A stretch of DNA of 64,000 nucleotides from Acidihalobacter_A sp037381185 (GTDB taxonomy: Bacteria; Pseudomonadota; Gammaproteobacteria; DSM-5130; Acidihalobacteraceae), in the NCBI RefSeq assembly GCF_037381185.1, contig NZ_JARRQY010000002.1, positions 42,042-106,041 on the forward strand, read 5' to 3'. Of the stretch, positions 47,314 through 55,867 are shown in pieces. The notes beneath the pieces are model-generated. The model saw only the letters and a list, made by a program, of their open reading frames with translations. It did not search any database and had not been told where the DNA came from. Within the stretch, counting starts at the first letter, position 1. Every line of letters begins with the position of its first letter. The position numbers and the translations under genes were made by a program.

Positions 47314-48371
47314 GCGGGAAGACGCCGCGTATCCTGGTTATCCGCCGCGACAACATCGGCGATCTCGTTTGTACCCTGCCGCTGATCGCCGCGTTGCGCC
47401 AGCGCTTCCCGGACGCTTATCTCGCAGCCCTGGTCAACAGCTACAACCGCGATGTCCTGCAGGGCAATCCCGACCTCGACGAGGTCTTCGCCTACACCAA
47501 GGCCAAGCACCGCGAGCCGGGCGAAACCGTACTCGGCGTACACTGGCGCCGGCTGATGCTGTTCCGCCATCTGCGCAAGCTGCGCTTCGACTATGTCGTG
47601 CTCGGCGGCGCGCATTTCCTGCCGCGTGCGCTGCAGCTGGCCCGCCCGCTGGGCGCGAAGCACATCGTCGGCTTCACCGAGCCGGACCGCCGCGGCGTGG
47701 AGCACGTTGATACGGGTGTGCCTTACGGTAGCGGCGATGGTCTGCACGAGGTCGAGGATATTTTTCGGCTTGCCGCGCCCTTCGGCATCGAAGGCGAGGC
47801 CCCGCCGGCCCGCGTGGTGCCCGATGAAGGCTTGCGCCAGACATTTTTCGCGCAACTGCCGCCCGATTTCGCCGGTCACCTTCTGGTCGGTCTGCACGTC
47901 AGCGCCCGCAAGCCGTCCAACCGCTGGCCTGCGGAGCGTTTCATCGAACTCGCCCGCCGTCTCCACGAAAGGCATGGGGCGCGCTTCCTGCTGTTCTGGT
48001 CGCCGGGCGCCGCCGACGACCGCTTCCATCCCGGCGACGACGACAAGGCACAGGCCATTGCGGAGGCACTGGGGCCCGAGCTGCTGCATCCGTTGCGCAC
48101 CACGCGGCTCGGCGAGCTGATCGCCGGCCTGTCGCTATGCGATGCAGTGGTGTGTAGCGACGGTGGTGCCATGCATATCGCCGCGGCGCTGGAAAAGCCC
48201 ATCGTCTGCCTGTTCGGCGGCACCGATCCAGTTCGCTGGCATCCGTGGCGGGTACCCCACGTCCTGCTGCAGGAGCCGAGCCGGGACGTGTCGAATATTG
48301 ACATAAATAAATTGTCCGGGGCCTTTGACGCTCTGATGGAACGGACGTCCGGCGACCTGGAAAAAACATGA
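47310..48371 (+). CDS. GT9 heptosyltransferase-like protein
   Basis: 353 residues from the ATG overlapping the ligase stop. ILVIRRDNIGDLVCTLPLIAALRQRFP and CSDGGAMHIAAALEKPIVCLFGG mark the GT9 family (heptosyltransferases). It is a third GT9 enzyme next to waaF and waaC and may add a further heptose or related sugar to the core. The C-terminus is short and polar. Confidence 0.88.
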   Translation: MSGKTPRILVIRRDNIGDLVCTLPLIAALRQRFPDAYLAALVNSYNRDVLQGNPDLDEVFAYTKAKHREPGETVLGVHWRRLMLFRHLRKLRFDYVVLGGAHFLPRALQLARPLGAKHIVGFTEPDRRGVEHVDTGVPYGSGDGLHEVEDIFRLAAPFGIEGEAPPARVVPDEGLRQTFFAQLPPDFAGHLLVGLHVSARKPSNRWPAERFIELARRLHERHGARFLLFWSPGAADDRFHPGDDDKAQAIAEALGPELLHPLRTTRLGELIAGLSLCDAVVCSDGGAMHIAAALEKPIVCLFGGTDPVRWHPWRVPHVLLQEPSRDVSNIDINKLSGAFDALMERTSGDLEKT

Positions 48372-48419
48372 CATTCGACGCCACGGGATTGGCTTTCGTT
48401 GTCACCGCTTGGAGGGGCA

Positions 48420-49532
48420 ATGAAGATTTTGCTGATCACCAACGAGGTAAGTACCCGTAACGGCTGGGCAACCGTGGCGCTGGCGTTAGCCGAAGGATTG
48501 TCGGAAAGCCATCGGGTCACGGTTCTCTCGGAGCGTGGCGACGAGGCCAATCCTGGGCTTGATCTAATCAGTTCCATGGGGCTCAGGACGCCCTTGGCGC
48601 TCAGGCGCGACACGCTGGAAATAGAGCGGCGTCTGGGAAACGAAGATTTTGACGTCATCCTGTGCGCGGTCGAGACACATCTGCCATTGGCCGCCCGGCT
48701 CAAACGCTGTTTGCGGGTGAGCCGCCTGGTGCTGCTTGGGCACGGCACTTACATCTATTACCCTTTTGTATGCGGCGCCTGGTGTCGCTTCAACCGCTGG
48801 ACGGCCCGTGCGGTGGACTGTCTGGTCGTGCCGAGCCGTTTTACTGCCGAGAAGGTGCGCACCTGGTATCGCGGTGCGCTCGAGGTCATTCCCTGGGGCG
48901 TGGACAGCAAGGCGTATCGCCCGATAATGGGGTGCAAGAAGGAAGCGGCCTTTCTGTTCGTCGGGGCACAGAAGCCGCGTAAGGGCGTTGATGATCTGCT
49001 CAAGGGCTTCGCGCGGTTGGCGGGCGAGCATCCTGAGGCCCGTCTGTATCTGGTTGGCCAGATGAACGAATGCTACGAACGGCGTCTCGTCGAACTGGGC
49101 ATCGATTCGCAGGTGATCCGCACGGGCATCGTGTCGCATGACGAACTGCTCGAATACTACAGCCGCTGCCTCTGCCACGTGCTCCCTTCGGTCAATACGG
49201 AGAACGCCTTCGAGGGTTTCGGGCTGGTGCACCTGGAAGCGAACGCTTGCGGTATCCCTTCCATCGGTGCCTTGGGAACGGCGAACGAAGAGATTATCGA
49301 GGATGGCGTGAGTGGCCTGCTCTGCAGCCCTAACGATCCGGATTCTGTTTACCGTTGCATGAAGCGGATCATAAGCGACGAAACCACGACTCGACGCATG
49401 TTCGCGAAGTCGCGCCGGCACGCCGGCGGCTATACCTGGCGTCGGGTGATCGAAACACTGGAATCGAAGGTGCTAGGTGCGGACGCGGTACCCGGCAGGG
49501 CATGCGAGCAGCCGCGTGCGAGTGTTGTCTGA
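48420..49532 (+). CDS. GT4-family glycosyltransferase
   Basis: 370 residues from the ATG at 48420 with GGAGGGG just before. FLFVGAQKPRKGVDDLLKGFARL and the acceptor-side motif ENAFEGFGLVHLEANACG are GT-B/GT4 signatures. The donor sugar is unknown. Last gene of the rightward LPS run; it ends only 6 bases before the stop of the leftward run. Codon use seems a little less GC-rich than its neighbours, by eye. Confidence 0.87.
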   Translation: MKILLITNEVSTRNGWATVALALAEGLSESHRVTVLSERGDEANPGLDLISSMGLRTPLALRRDTLEIERRLGNEDFDVILCAVETHLPLAARLKRCLRVSRLVLLGHGTYIYYPFVCGAWCRFNRWTARAVDCLVVPSRFTAEKVRTWYRGALEVIPWGVDSKAYRPIMGCKKEAAFLFVGAQKPRKGVDDLLKGFARLAGEHPEARLYLVGQMNECYERRLVELGIDSQVIRTGIVSHDELLEYYSRCLCHVLPSVNTENAFEGFGLVHLEANACGIPSIGALGTANEEIIEDGVSGLLCSPNDPDSVYRCMKRIISDETTTRRMFAKSRRHAGGYTWRRVIETLESKVLGADAVPGRACEQPRASVV

Positions 49533-49538
49533 TTGGAA

Positions 49539-50582
49539 CTAACGCGCGGCGGGCTGCGCCAGCGTACGCCGGATCGAGTCGATGGCGAATGCCGGAGTCA
49601 GTTCGCCCATGCAGGGCTTGCCGGGTACCGGACAGTCCTTGAGTCCGTCGAGAAAGCAGGGCGCGCAATTCGGCAATTGGTTCTGGATGATGGCCACGGT
49701 GTTCGGATAAGACGTCATCTCGCGATAGGAAAAGCCCGAGTAGACGACGAAGGACGGCGGTTCGAAGGCGCCGGCGATGTGGTTGTACAGCCCCTCGATC
49801 GCCAGCGTGAAACGGGCGTTGGCGATCAGGTAGAAGAGTTCGCGCAGCGTGGTCTTGCCGCGCAGATCGATCACGCCGTCGAGTAGCGGTTCGTCCGGCG
49901 CCCCGGGTTGCACCCAGACGACGTCGGGGAAGGCATCGATCAGCGTCTGAAAGTTCTCCAGTCCCCATTCCTTCTTCGTGGTCACGCTGGTTTTGCCGGT
50001 CGGTTTGATCACCGCGTAGGACGGCGGCAAGGCAAGTGCGCGGCCCAGCCGTTCGCGTTCCTCGTCGTCGAAGGCGATCTCGGTACGCAGGGTGCGGTAC
50101 TGCAGGCCCGGAATGTGGCGCGAGTTGGTGACGATGGAGTGTTCGCGATGACTGAGCAGGTAGCCTTCCAGGTCACGCATCTGCGGGTGGTACTTCGCGA
50201 TATGCGAGCCGTGCAGGATGTCGAGGCCGCTCTTGATCAGCGTCTTCTCCAGCCTGTTCATCTTTTCGTAGGAGCGGCAGAACAGCACGTGCGGGTTGTG
50301 CAGGAAGATGTCGTCGTTCTGCTTGACGTAGACGATGACGCGACAGCCGAGGTCCTCGGCAATGCAACGCACCACGCCGGTCATCACCACGGTGTCGCCG
50401 ATCGCGCTGCCGTGCAGCCGGTAGAGCACGAACAGCTTCCGGCGCCGCAGCCAGGCGTTGACGCCCAGGACCAGCGGATAGCCGACGTAGCGCAGCACCA
50501 GCAGCAGGTTGTCCTTGATCACCCGTTTGAACCAGCGGGTCAGCTTCTTGCGCGCGGCGGTGAAGCGGTTCACTGTCGTCAC
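49539..50582 (-). CDS. GT9-family glycosyltransferase (heptosyltransferase-like)
   Basis: 347 residues from a GTG overlapping the stop of the gene upstream (GTGA). LYRLHGSAIGDTVVMTGVVRCIAE and TTKKEWGLENFQ are GT9-like, and FTLAIEGLYNHIAGAFEPP is in the place of the donor-binding loop. The motif SDxG of other GT9 proteins is replaced by AIEGLYNH, so donor preference may differ. Last gene of the leftward LPS run. Confidence 0.8.
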   Translation of the reverse strand: MTTVNRFTAARKKLTRWFKRVIKDNLLLVLRYVGYPLVLGVNAWLRRRKLFVLYRLHGSAIGDTVVMTGVVRCIAEDLGCRVIVYVKQNDDIFLHNPHVLFCRSYEKMNRLEKTLIKSGLDILHGSHIAKYHPQMRDLEGYLLSHREHSIVTNSRHIPGLQYRTLRTEIAFDDEERERLGRALALPPSYAVIKPTGKTSVTTKKEWGLENFQTLIDAFPDVVWVQPGAPDEPLLDGVIDLRGKTTLRELFYLIANARFTLAIEGLYNHIAGAFEPPSFVVYSGFSYREMTSYPNTVAIIQNQLPNCAPCFLDGLKDCPVPGKPCMGELTPAFAIDSIRRTLAQPAAR

Positions 50583-51649
50583 GTCCGCCCCGCGGCCAAT
50601 GCGAGTGCTTCGTCGTAGAAGCCTTCCAAGCGTGCGGCGACCACGTCGGGGGTGTAACTCTCGGCCACGCGCCGCGCTGCCGTGCGCAATTGGTCGGTAC
50701 GCTCGTCGCCGTCGCTGATCATGTCCAAAGCCGATTGCAATGCTGAGGTCAGGCTTTCGACGTCGCCGGGCTCGGTCAGGATGGCGTAGTCGGGGCCGAG
50801 CATTTCCGCGAAGCCGCCGTCGTTGCTGGCGACCAGCAGCTTGCCCAGATACAGCGACTCCAGCGCCATCAGCGCGAAGGGTTCCTTGCGTGAGGGCATG
50901 GCGATGATGTCCGCTTGCTGCATCTCGTGGATGAAGCGCGTGTAGGGGATCAAGCCTAGCACCTCGACGTTGTCCTGCCCTGGCGCGTAGCCCTCGAGTT
51001 TGGGGCCGCAGATCTTGATCACGCAATCACCCTTGAGCCGGCGAATCGCCTGAACGAACTCCGGGAAACCCTTGCGTTCGACTTGTCCGCCGCCGAACAG
51101 GATTACCGGCCGTGGATTGTCGGGGTTGGCCGGCGCATGTTGGAGCAAGGCATCGGACAAGGGGTTGTGCAGAACCTCGAAGGGCTTTTGCGTGCCGCTT
51201 ACGTCGACGATGTGCCGGCGTGTGGCATCGCTGACGGCCAGTAGCAGATCGGCCGTCTCGGGTACGCAGGGCGTGGCGAAATTGCGGTGGTAGTGGACCA
51301 CGACGGCTGGCCGGTAGCTCAGCCGGGCCACCAGTCGGTCGACTAGTTCTTGGCGGTTGTGCACGTGCAGCACATCGGGCCGCTCTTCCTCGATGATCGG
51401 TACCAGACTGTCGAAGGTGAAGGCGTGCAGGCCGAGCAGCTTGTTCAGCAGTCGGTTCTTGAACGCGGATTCGGCAAAGCTGCGCACCGCCAGGCCGTCG
51501 ACTTCTTCGCGAGTGTTGCGCTCGCCCTTGCAGGCGATGGCCGGCTTGTAGCGGGTCTGGTGGCGGGCAAAGGTAAGCACCAGCTTCTCGACGCTGCCGG
51601 CGGTGTTTCCGACGTGGCCCCAGAAGTGGACCTGCAGGGATTTCTTCAT
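50579..51649 (-). CDS. GT4-family glycosyltransferase
   Basis: 356 residues. VILFGGGQVERKGFPEFVQAIRRL is the donor-binding start of the second GT-B domain and EPFALMALESLYLGKLLVASNDGG carries the conserved EX7E-type pair. The N-terminal domain (VLHVHNRQELVDRL) is typical of GT4 acceptor domains. The ATG is preceded by a noncoding stretch with 11-base tandem repeats, and the stop overlaps the next gene by GTGA. Confidence 0.9.
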   Translation of the reverse strand: MKKSLQVHFWGHVGNTAGSVEKLVLTFARHQTRYKPAIACKGERNTREEVDGLAVRSFAESAFKNRLLNKLLGLHAFTFDSLVPIIEEERPDVLHVHNRQELVDRLVARLSYRPAVVVHYHRNFATPCVPETADLLLAVSDATRRHIVDVSGTQKPFEVLHNPLSDALLQHAPANPDNPRPVILFGGGQVERKGFPEFVQAIRRLKGDCVIKICGPKLEGYAPGQDNVEVLGLIPYTRFIHEMQQADIIAMPSRKEPFALMALESLYLGKLLVASNDGGFAEMLGPDYAILTEPGDVESLTSALQSALDMISDGDERTDQLRTAARRVAESYTPDVVAARLEGFYDEALALAAGRT

Positions 51650-51652
51650 GGC

Positions 51653-51718
51653 GAGGCAGTATACAGGCAGTATACAGGCAGGGTTCAGGCAGGGTTCAGG
51701 CAGGGTTCAGGCAGGGTC
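51653..51718. repeat. Six tandem 11-base repeats
   Basis: Units of 11 bases: two variants ending GTATA (51653-51674), three CAGGCAGGGTT copies (51675-51707) and a last CAGGCAGGGTC (51708-51718). The array covers the short gap between two leftward glycosyltransferase genes and includes the stop codon and last codons of the upstream one. 11 is not a multiple of 3, so unit changes would shift the end of that protein. Confidence 0.9.
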
Positions 51719-52825
51719 GCGGCCCGAAGCGGTGAAAAACTGCAGGAGTCCGGCGGCCATGCGGGCGTAGTCGCGCAGCTCGCGCACACGCTCGCGACCG
51801 CGCTGTCCCATGGCGTCCAGCTGCGGGCGCGGACAGTGGGCTGCGCGTGTCACCGCCTCGGCGATGGCGCTGGCGTCGAAATCCGCGAAGAAGGCGCTGT
51901 CCCCGTCGAACAGGGCGCGGTGATCGCCCAGTTCGGAGAGCACGGCCGGCAGGCCGGCTGCGTAGTATTCCAGCGTCTTGGTCGGCGACGAGCCGAGATA
52001 GAGCTTTTCCGGCGGAATCAGGCTCACCCCGACGTCGGCCGCTGCAATGTGTCGCATGAGCTCTGCGCGCGGGACCGGATCGTGGAACACGAAGCGCGGA
52101 TCGCCCTCCAGTCCGAGGTTGCGACGGGTCGCTTCCGATGCGGGTGTATACAGATGCAGCTCGAAGTCGCCGCTGGCGCGCCGAAAGCCCTCCAGCACGG
52201 TGTCCATGCGCCGGAGGCGGTCGATGGTCCCGGCATAGACGAAACGGATCGGACCTTGCCGCTCGGGGCGGGCGGCGGCTTCCGGGAAGGCGGAGAAGTC
52301 GAAGCCCATCGGCAGCGGGTGGGTCGGCACCTTCAGTTGGGGAAAGAACAGCTCGCGATGGGTCGCTGTGATCGGCAGATAGGCGTCGCAGGCCGCCAGC
52401 AGGCGGCTTTCCGTACGGTGGCGCCAGCGGTATTCGAGCGCCTTGCGCAGGCGTGCGCGGCCGGTCCGTTCGGCCTCGAAGCGGCGTCGGTAGGCGTGCG
52501 GGAAGGAATCCCAGAACGCCACGCGATAGCCGTGCCGGATGCGCCCGGCGAGTATCGCGCGCAACGCGGGAAACAGGTTGCGCACCACGACGATGTCGTA
52601 AGCCGAGAGCTCGGCAACGTCGCCGAGCGCTTGCAGCAGGCCGCTGCGGCGGCAGCGGTGCGGCAGGATCAGGCGACTGTCGTCCGTGCGTTCTGCATGT
52701 GCGATATCGCGGTCGAAATAGACGCGTTCCACGGTGGCGACGCGTTGCAGGTGGCGCCCGAAGATCGCTTCGATGGCGGAGTGATCGCTGCCGCGGTACT
52801 GGTCGGTTACGAGCAGGATGTGCAT
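51707..52825 (-). CDS. GT4-family glycosyltransferase
   Basis: 372 residues. FVYAGTIDRLRRMDTVLEGFRRASG and SLIPPEKLYLGSSPTKTLEYYAAGLPAVLS are GT4 signatures. The N-terminal half lacks a clear membrane segment. The 3' end (GRDPA, then stop) lies inside the 11-base tandem repeats, so its exact end may vary between strains. It is 6 bases downstream of the GT9 gene. Confidence 0.87.
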   Translation of the reverse strand: MHILLVTDQYRGSDHSAIEAIFGRHLQRVATVERVYFDRDIAHAERTDDSRLILPHRCRRSGLLQALGDVAELSAYDIVVVRNLFPALRAILAGRIRHGYRVAFWDSFPHAYRRRFEAERTGRARLRKALEYRWRHRTESRLLAACDAYLPITATHRELFFPQLKVPTHPLPMGFDFSAFPEAAARPERQGPIRFVYAGTIDRLRRMDTVLEGFRRASGDFELHLYTPASEATRRNLGLEGDPRFVFHDPVPRAELMRHIAAADVGVSLIPPEKLYLGSSPTKTLEYYAAGLPAVLSELGDHRALFDGDSAFFADFDASAIAEAVTRAAHCPRPQLDAMGQRGRERVRELRDYARMAAGLLQFFTASGRDPA

Positions 52826-52831
52826 GCCGTC

Positions 52832-53944
52832 TCAGTCTGCCGTGTGACGGTCGAGTGTGGTTTCCACCGCGGCGCGGACCTCGTCCACGTCGATGCGTGC
52901 CATGGGCTCGACCAGTTTTCTGGCCTCGGCGTCCCAGGGTTTGACGATGAGGGTGTGGCGGTCCAGGTCGTAGATCGGCCCGGCGCCGGCGGGATCGGAA
53001 GCTCCGAACAGGCATACGGTCGGGGTGCGTACGGCGACGGCTACGTGCATGGTGCCGGTGTCGCCGGTGACCAGCACCTTCATGTGGCTGATCAGCGCCG
53101 GCAGGGCTTCGATGTCCAGCTCGCCGGCCAGCGAGACGGCGGCCGGGCCGATGTCGCGGGCGATGCCGGCGCAAAGTTCTCGCTCGGCCGGCGAGCCGGT
53201 CAGCACGATGCGCGTGCCGGGCCGGTGTTCGGTCAGCGTGCGGCCGAGCTCCGCGAAGCGGGTCGCAGGCCATGCGCGGCGGCGGCTGGAGGCGCCTGCC
53301 TGAAAGCCGACCAAGGGGGTGTCGACGGCGATATCCTTAGTTTGCAGCGCATCGAGTACGGACGCGCGCTGCGCATCATCGATGTCCAGATGCATGCGCG
53401 GGTCGTCGCTCTCGGCCCCGGCCAATTGCGCCACGGCGAGGCGTTGACGCAGGCCGTGGCCTATCTGCGGCCATCCGAGGACGAGCTCGCGATTGGAGAG
53501 CAGGAAGCGGTAGCGGCTCAGGTTGGGCAGCTTGAAGATGAAGGGAATGCCGGCCAGGTAGAGCAGCGGCGTCATCTGCGGCTCGTTGCCGTGGAACACG
53601 GCGGCGACATCGAAGCGGCGTCGACGCAGTTCGCGCAGCGTCGGTAGAAAGCGATCATAGCGACCGGCGTAGAACAGTCGCTCGTCTATGTCCTGGCTGT
53701 GTGCCAGCAGGCGTCCGTTGATCGGATGCAGCAGCGCGGTGATGTGCGCCCGCGGGTAACGCCGGCGCAGCGCGCGAATGCCGGCGGTGCTCATCACCGT
53801 GTCGCCCAGCGCGGTGGTGGACACCAGCAGCAGTCTGCGGACCGTCGCGGGGTCGAAGTCCGTGGCATCGCGTGCGCGGCGATCGAGTCGCTGGGCGATG
53901 CGCAGCAGGCCGTAGAGCAGTGCGGTGCCGGGTTGAAGGCGCAT
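52832..53944 (-). CDS. GT9-family glycosyltransferase (heptosyltransferase-like)
   Basis: 370 residues. LLLVSTTALGDTVMSTAGIRALRRRYP and VTGDTGTMHVAVAVRTPTVCLFGASDP are clear GT9 motifs, the latter with the donor-binding GDTGxMH. It lies 10 bases after the polysaccharide deacetylase gene, in the middle of the leftward LPS run. Likely adds a heptose-like sugar to the core. Confidence 0.9.
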   Translation of the reverse strand: MRLQPGTALLYGLLRIAQRLDRRARDATDFDPATVRRLLLVSTTALGDTVMSTAGIRALRRRYPRAHITALLHPINGRLLAHSQDIDERLFYAGRYDRFLPTLRELRRRRFDVAAVFHGNEPQMTPLLYLAGIPFIFKLPNLSRYRFLLSNRELVLGWPQIGHGLRQRLAVAQLAGAESDDPRMHLDIDDAQRASVLDALQTKDIAVDTPLVGFQAGASSRRRAWPATRFAELGRTLTEHRPGTRIVLTGSPAERELCAGIARDIGPAAVSLAGELDIEALPALISHMKVLVTGDTGTMHVAVAVRTPTVCLFGASDPAGAGPIYDLDRHTLIVKPWDAEARKLVEPMARIDVDEVRAAVETTLDRHTAD

Positions 53945-53954
53945 GCCGTGGCGG

Positions 53955-54776
53955 TCAGCGCCCGCGCAGCGCTAGGTAGGTCCGCCCGAGGCGCGGCGAA
54001 CGGTAGGTGAACAGCTGGCGGGCCAGCCAGCCCGCAGGTCGTTCCTTGGTATCGATGCGCTTGATGTGCAGCGGATCGTCGCCGGGGAGATTCAATCCGC
54101 GTTCGACGGTGTATTGGGCATCGAAGCCGAATTCGCGGGCCAGGGTCTGGTAGCCGGTATCGTAATGTCCCCAGGGCCAGCACAGGTGGCGGCTTTCCCG
54201 GCCCAGACGCTGCCGGAGAGTGTCGCGCGACTGGGCGAGGTCATGGCGCAGCGCGTCGAGGCGGGTCGAGGCATTGGCGTGCAGTTCGTCCCAGCGCACG
54301 TGGGTATGCGTGTGCGAGTGGAACTCGATGGTGCCGTCGGACTCCATCAGCTCGATTTCGGACCAGCGCAGCATGGCGTCGTCGGCACGGTCCTCGGCGA
54401 TGGCCTGCTTGCAGGCCTTGTGCGAGGGCAGGTCGGGCAGGTCCTCGTTGCCGTCGGCGTTCGGGCGGACAGGGCCGTCGCCGATCCAGCCGGTGACCAG
54501 GAACACCACGGCATGCAGGCCGAACCGCTTGAGGGTCGGATAGGCGTGTACGTAGTTGTCCAGATAGCCGTCGTCGAAGGTGACGAGCACGCTCTTGTGC
54601 GGTACGTCGACGCGGCCCTGCATCCAGGCCAGGAAGCGGTCGGCGGTGAGCGTGGTGTAGCCGGCGCGGGCCAGGCGCTCCATATGAGCGGCGAAGGTCT
54701 GCGGCTTGACCGTCACCAGCCCCGGTCGCGGGGCGACGTGGTGGTACATGAGCACGGGCACGGCCTTGGCGTTCAT
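53955..54776 (-). CDS. Polysaccharide deacetylase (NodB-homology) family protein
   Basis: 273 residues. VLMYHHVAP, VLVTFDDGYLDN (the metal-binding Asp pair) and EFHSHTHTHVRWDEL (metal-binding His pair) are the NodB-homology motifs. The enzyme removes acyl groups from sugars, here perhaps a core or surface-glycan residue. No signal peptide is seen, so it may act in the cytoplasm before export. Its ATG overlaps the upstream GT4 stop (ATGA). Confidence 0.92.
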   Translation of the reverse strand: MNAKAVPVLMYHHVAPRPGLVTVKPQTFAAHMERLARAGYTTLTADRFLAWMQGRVDVPHKSVLVTFDDGYLDNYVHAYPTLKRFGLHAVVFLVTGWIGDGPVRPNADGNEDLPDLPSHKACKQAIAEDRADDAMLRWSEIELMESDGTIEFHSHTHTHVRWDELHANASTRLDALRHDLAQSRDTLRQRLGRESRHLCWPWGHYDTGYQTLAREFGFDAQYTVERGLNLPGDDPLHIKRIDTKERPAGWLARQLFTYRSPRLGRTYLALRGR

Positions 54777-55867
54777 GCGCGGGATTCCAGCAGTTCGTCG
54801 TAGAGGGCTTCGATGCGCTTCACCATGAGGCGCTGATCGTAGAGTTCGTGTACGCGCCTCAGGCCCGCCGCGGACAGGCGTTCGCGCAGCTCGGGCTCGG
54901 CGGCCAGGCGCTGCAGCGAGGTGGCCAGGCAGTCGACGTCGCCGACCGGGCAGAGCAGGCCGGCGTTCTCGCCGGTGGCCTCCGGGATTCCGCCGACGCG
55001 GCTGGCCAGCACCGGCGTGCCCATAGCCAAGGCCTCGAGAATCGCGGTGCCCAGGGCTTCGAGCGTCGACGGCAGCACGAACACGTCCAGCGCCTTGAGG
55101 ATGTCCGGGGCGTCGCGGCGGGTGCCGGGCATGGTCACGGCGTCCTGCAGACCGAGTTCGCGGACCTGGGTTTCGATGTTGTTCCAGCCCGGTCCGTCGC
55201 CGACGATGAGCAGGCGGGCTGCAGGGTTCTGTGCGTGCAGGCGGGCGAAGGCTTCGATCAGGAAACGATGGCCCTTGGCATGGCGCAGCACGGAGACGAT
55301 GCCGACCAGGAAGGCCTGCTGCGGGATGCCGAGTTCGGCGCGCACGTCGGTCAGGTCCGCGCGTGTCGGATCGAAGCGCGTCAGGTCGACGCCGGTCGGG
55401 ATGTTGACCACCCGGGCGGCCGGTACGCCTTCGCCGATCAGGTACTGGCGCACGTCCTCGCTGACGCCGATCACGCGGTCGGCCAGACGGCGGTAGACGA
55501 ACGGCCCGCCGATAGGCGTGCGCAGGTGGCGGGTGCGCACTACCGGCACGCGCGCCAGCCGTCCTGCGAAGCCCGCGATCCAGGCGTCGCGCGAGCTGTG
55601 GGTGTGGATCAGGTCGACCCGCTCGCGGAGAAGGATGCCGAGCAGGCGGCTTATGGCGACCGGGTCGACGGAGTTGCGCATGCGCAGGGTATAGGTCGGA
55701 ATGCCGAGTTCCTGCGCCACGGGGATCGACTTACCGCCGGGCGAGCAGACGTAAATGGGGCGAAAACGCTCGCGGTCGAGCAGTTCCATTTCGCGCAGGA
55801 TGCGCCGTTCCTGGCCGCCGAGGTCGGTGGCGGCTTCGGTGTGCAGGATGGTGAGCGGTCGGCTCAT
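54773..55867 (-). CDS. GT4-family glycosyltransferase
   Basis: 364 residues from the ATG overlapping the upstream stop (ATGA); a longer upstream frame is rejected. HTEAATDLGGQERRILREMELL, VGIVSVLRHAKGHRFLIEAFARL and LPSTLEALGTAILEALAMGTPV are GT4 signatures. It resembles enzymes that extend the core or a surface glycan. Tight coupling with the deacetylase suggests they modify the same sugar. Confidence 0.92.
   Translation of the reverse strand: MSRPLTILHTEAATDLGGQERRILREMELLDRERFRPIYVCSPGGKSIPVAQELGIPTYTLRMRNSVDPVAISRLLGILLRERVDLIHTHSSRDAWIAGFAGRLARVPVVRTRHLRTPIGGPFVYRRLADRVIGVSEDVRQYLIGEGVPAARVVNIPTGVDLTRFDPTRADLTDVRAELGIPQQAFLVGIVSVLRHAKGHRFLIEAFARLHAQNPAARLLIVGDGPGWNNIETQVRELGLQDAVTMPGTRRDAPDILKALDVFVLPSTLEALGTAILEALAMGTPVLASRVGGIPEATGENAGLLCPVGDVDCLATSLQRLAAEPELRERLSAAGLRRVHELYDQRLMVKRIEALYDELLESRA

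Noticed and set aside
51653..51718. Tandem units considered as a CRISPR array
   Set aside because: Units are 11 bases with no spacers between them; plain tandem repeat, and no cas genes nearby.
51350..53647. Long plus-strand open frame (765 codons)
   Set aside because: Antisense shadow of three leftward glycosyltransferase genes with clear motifs.
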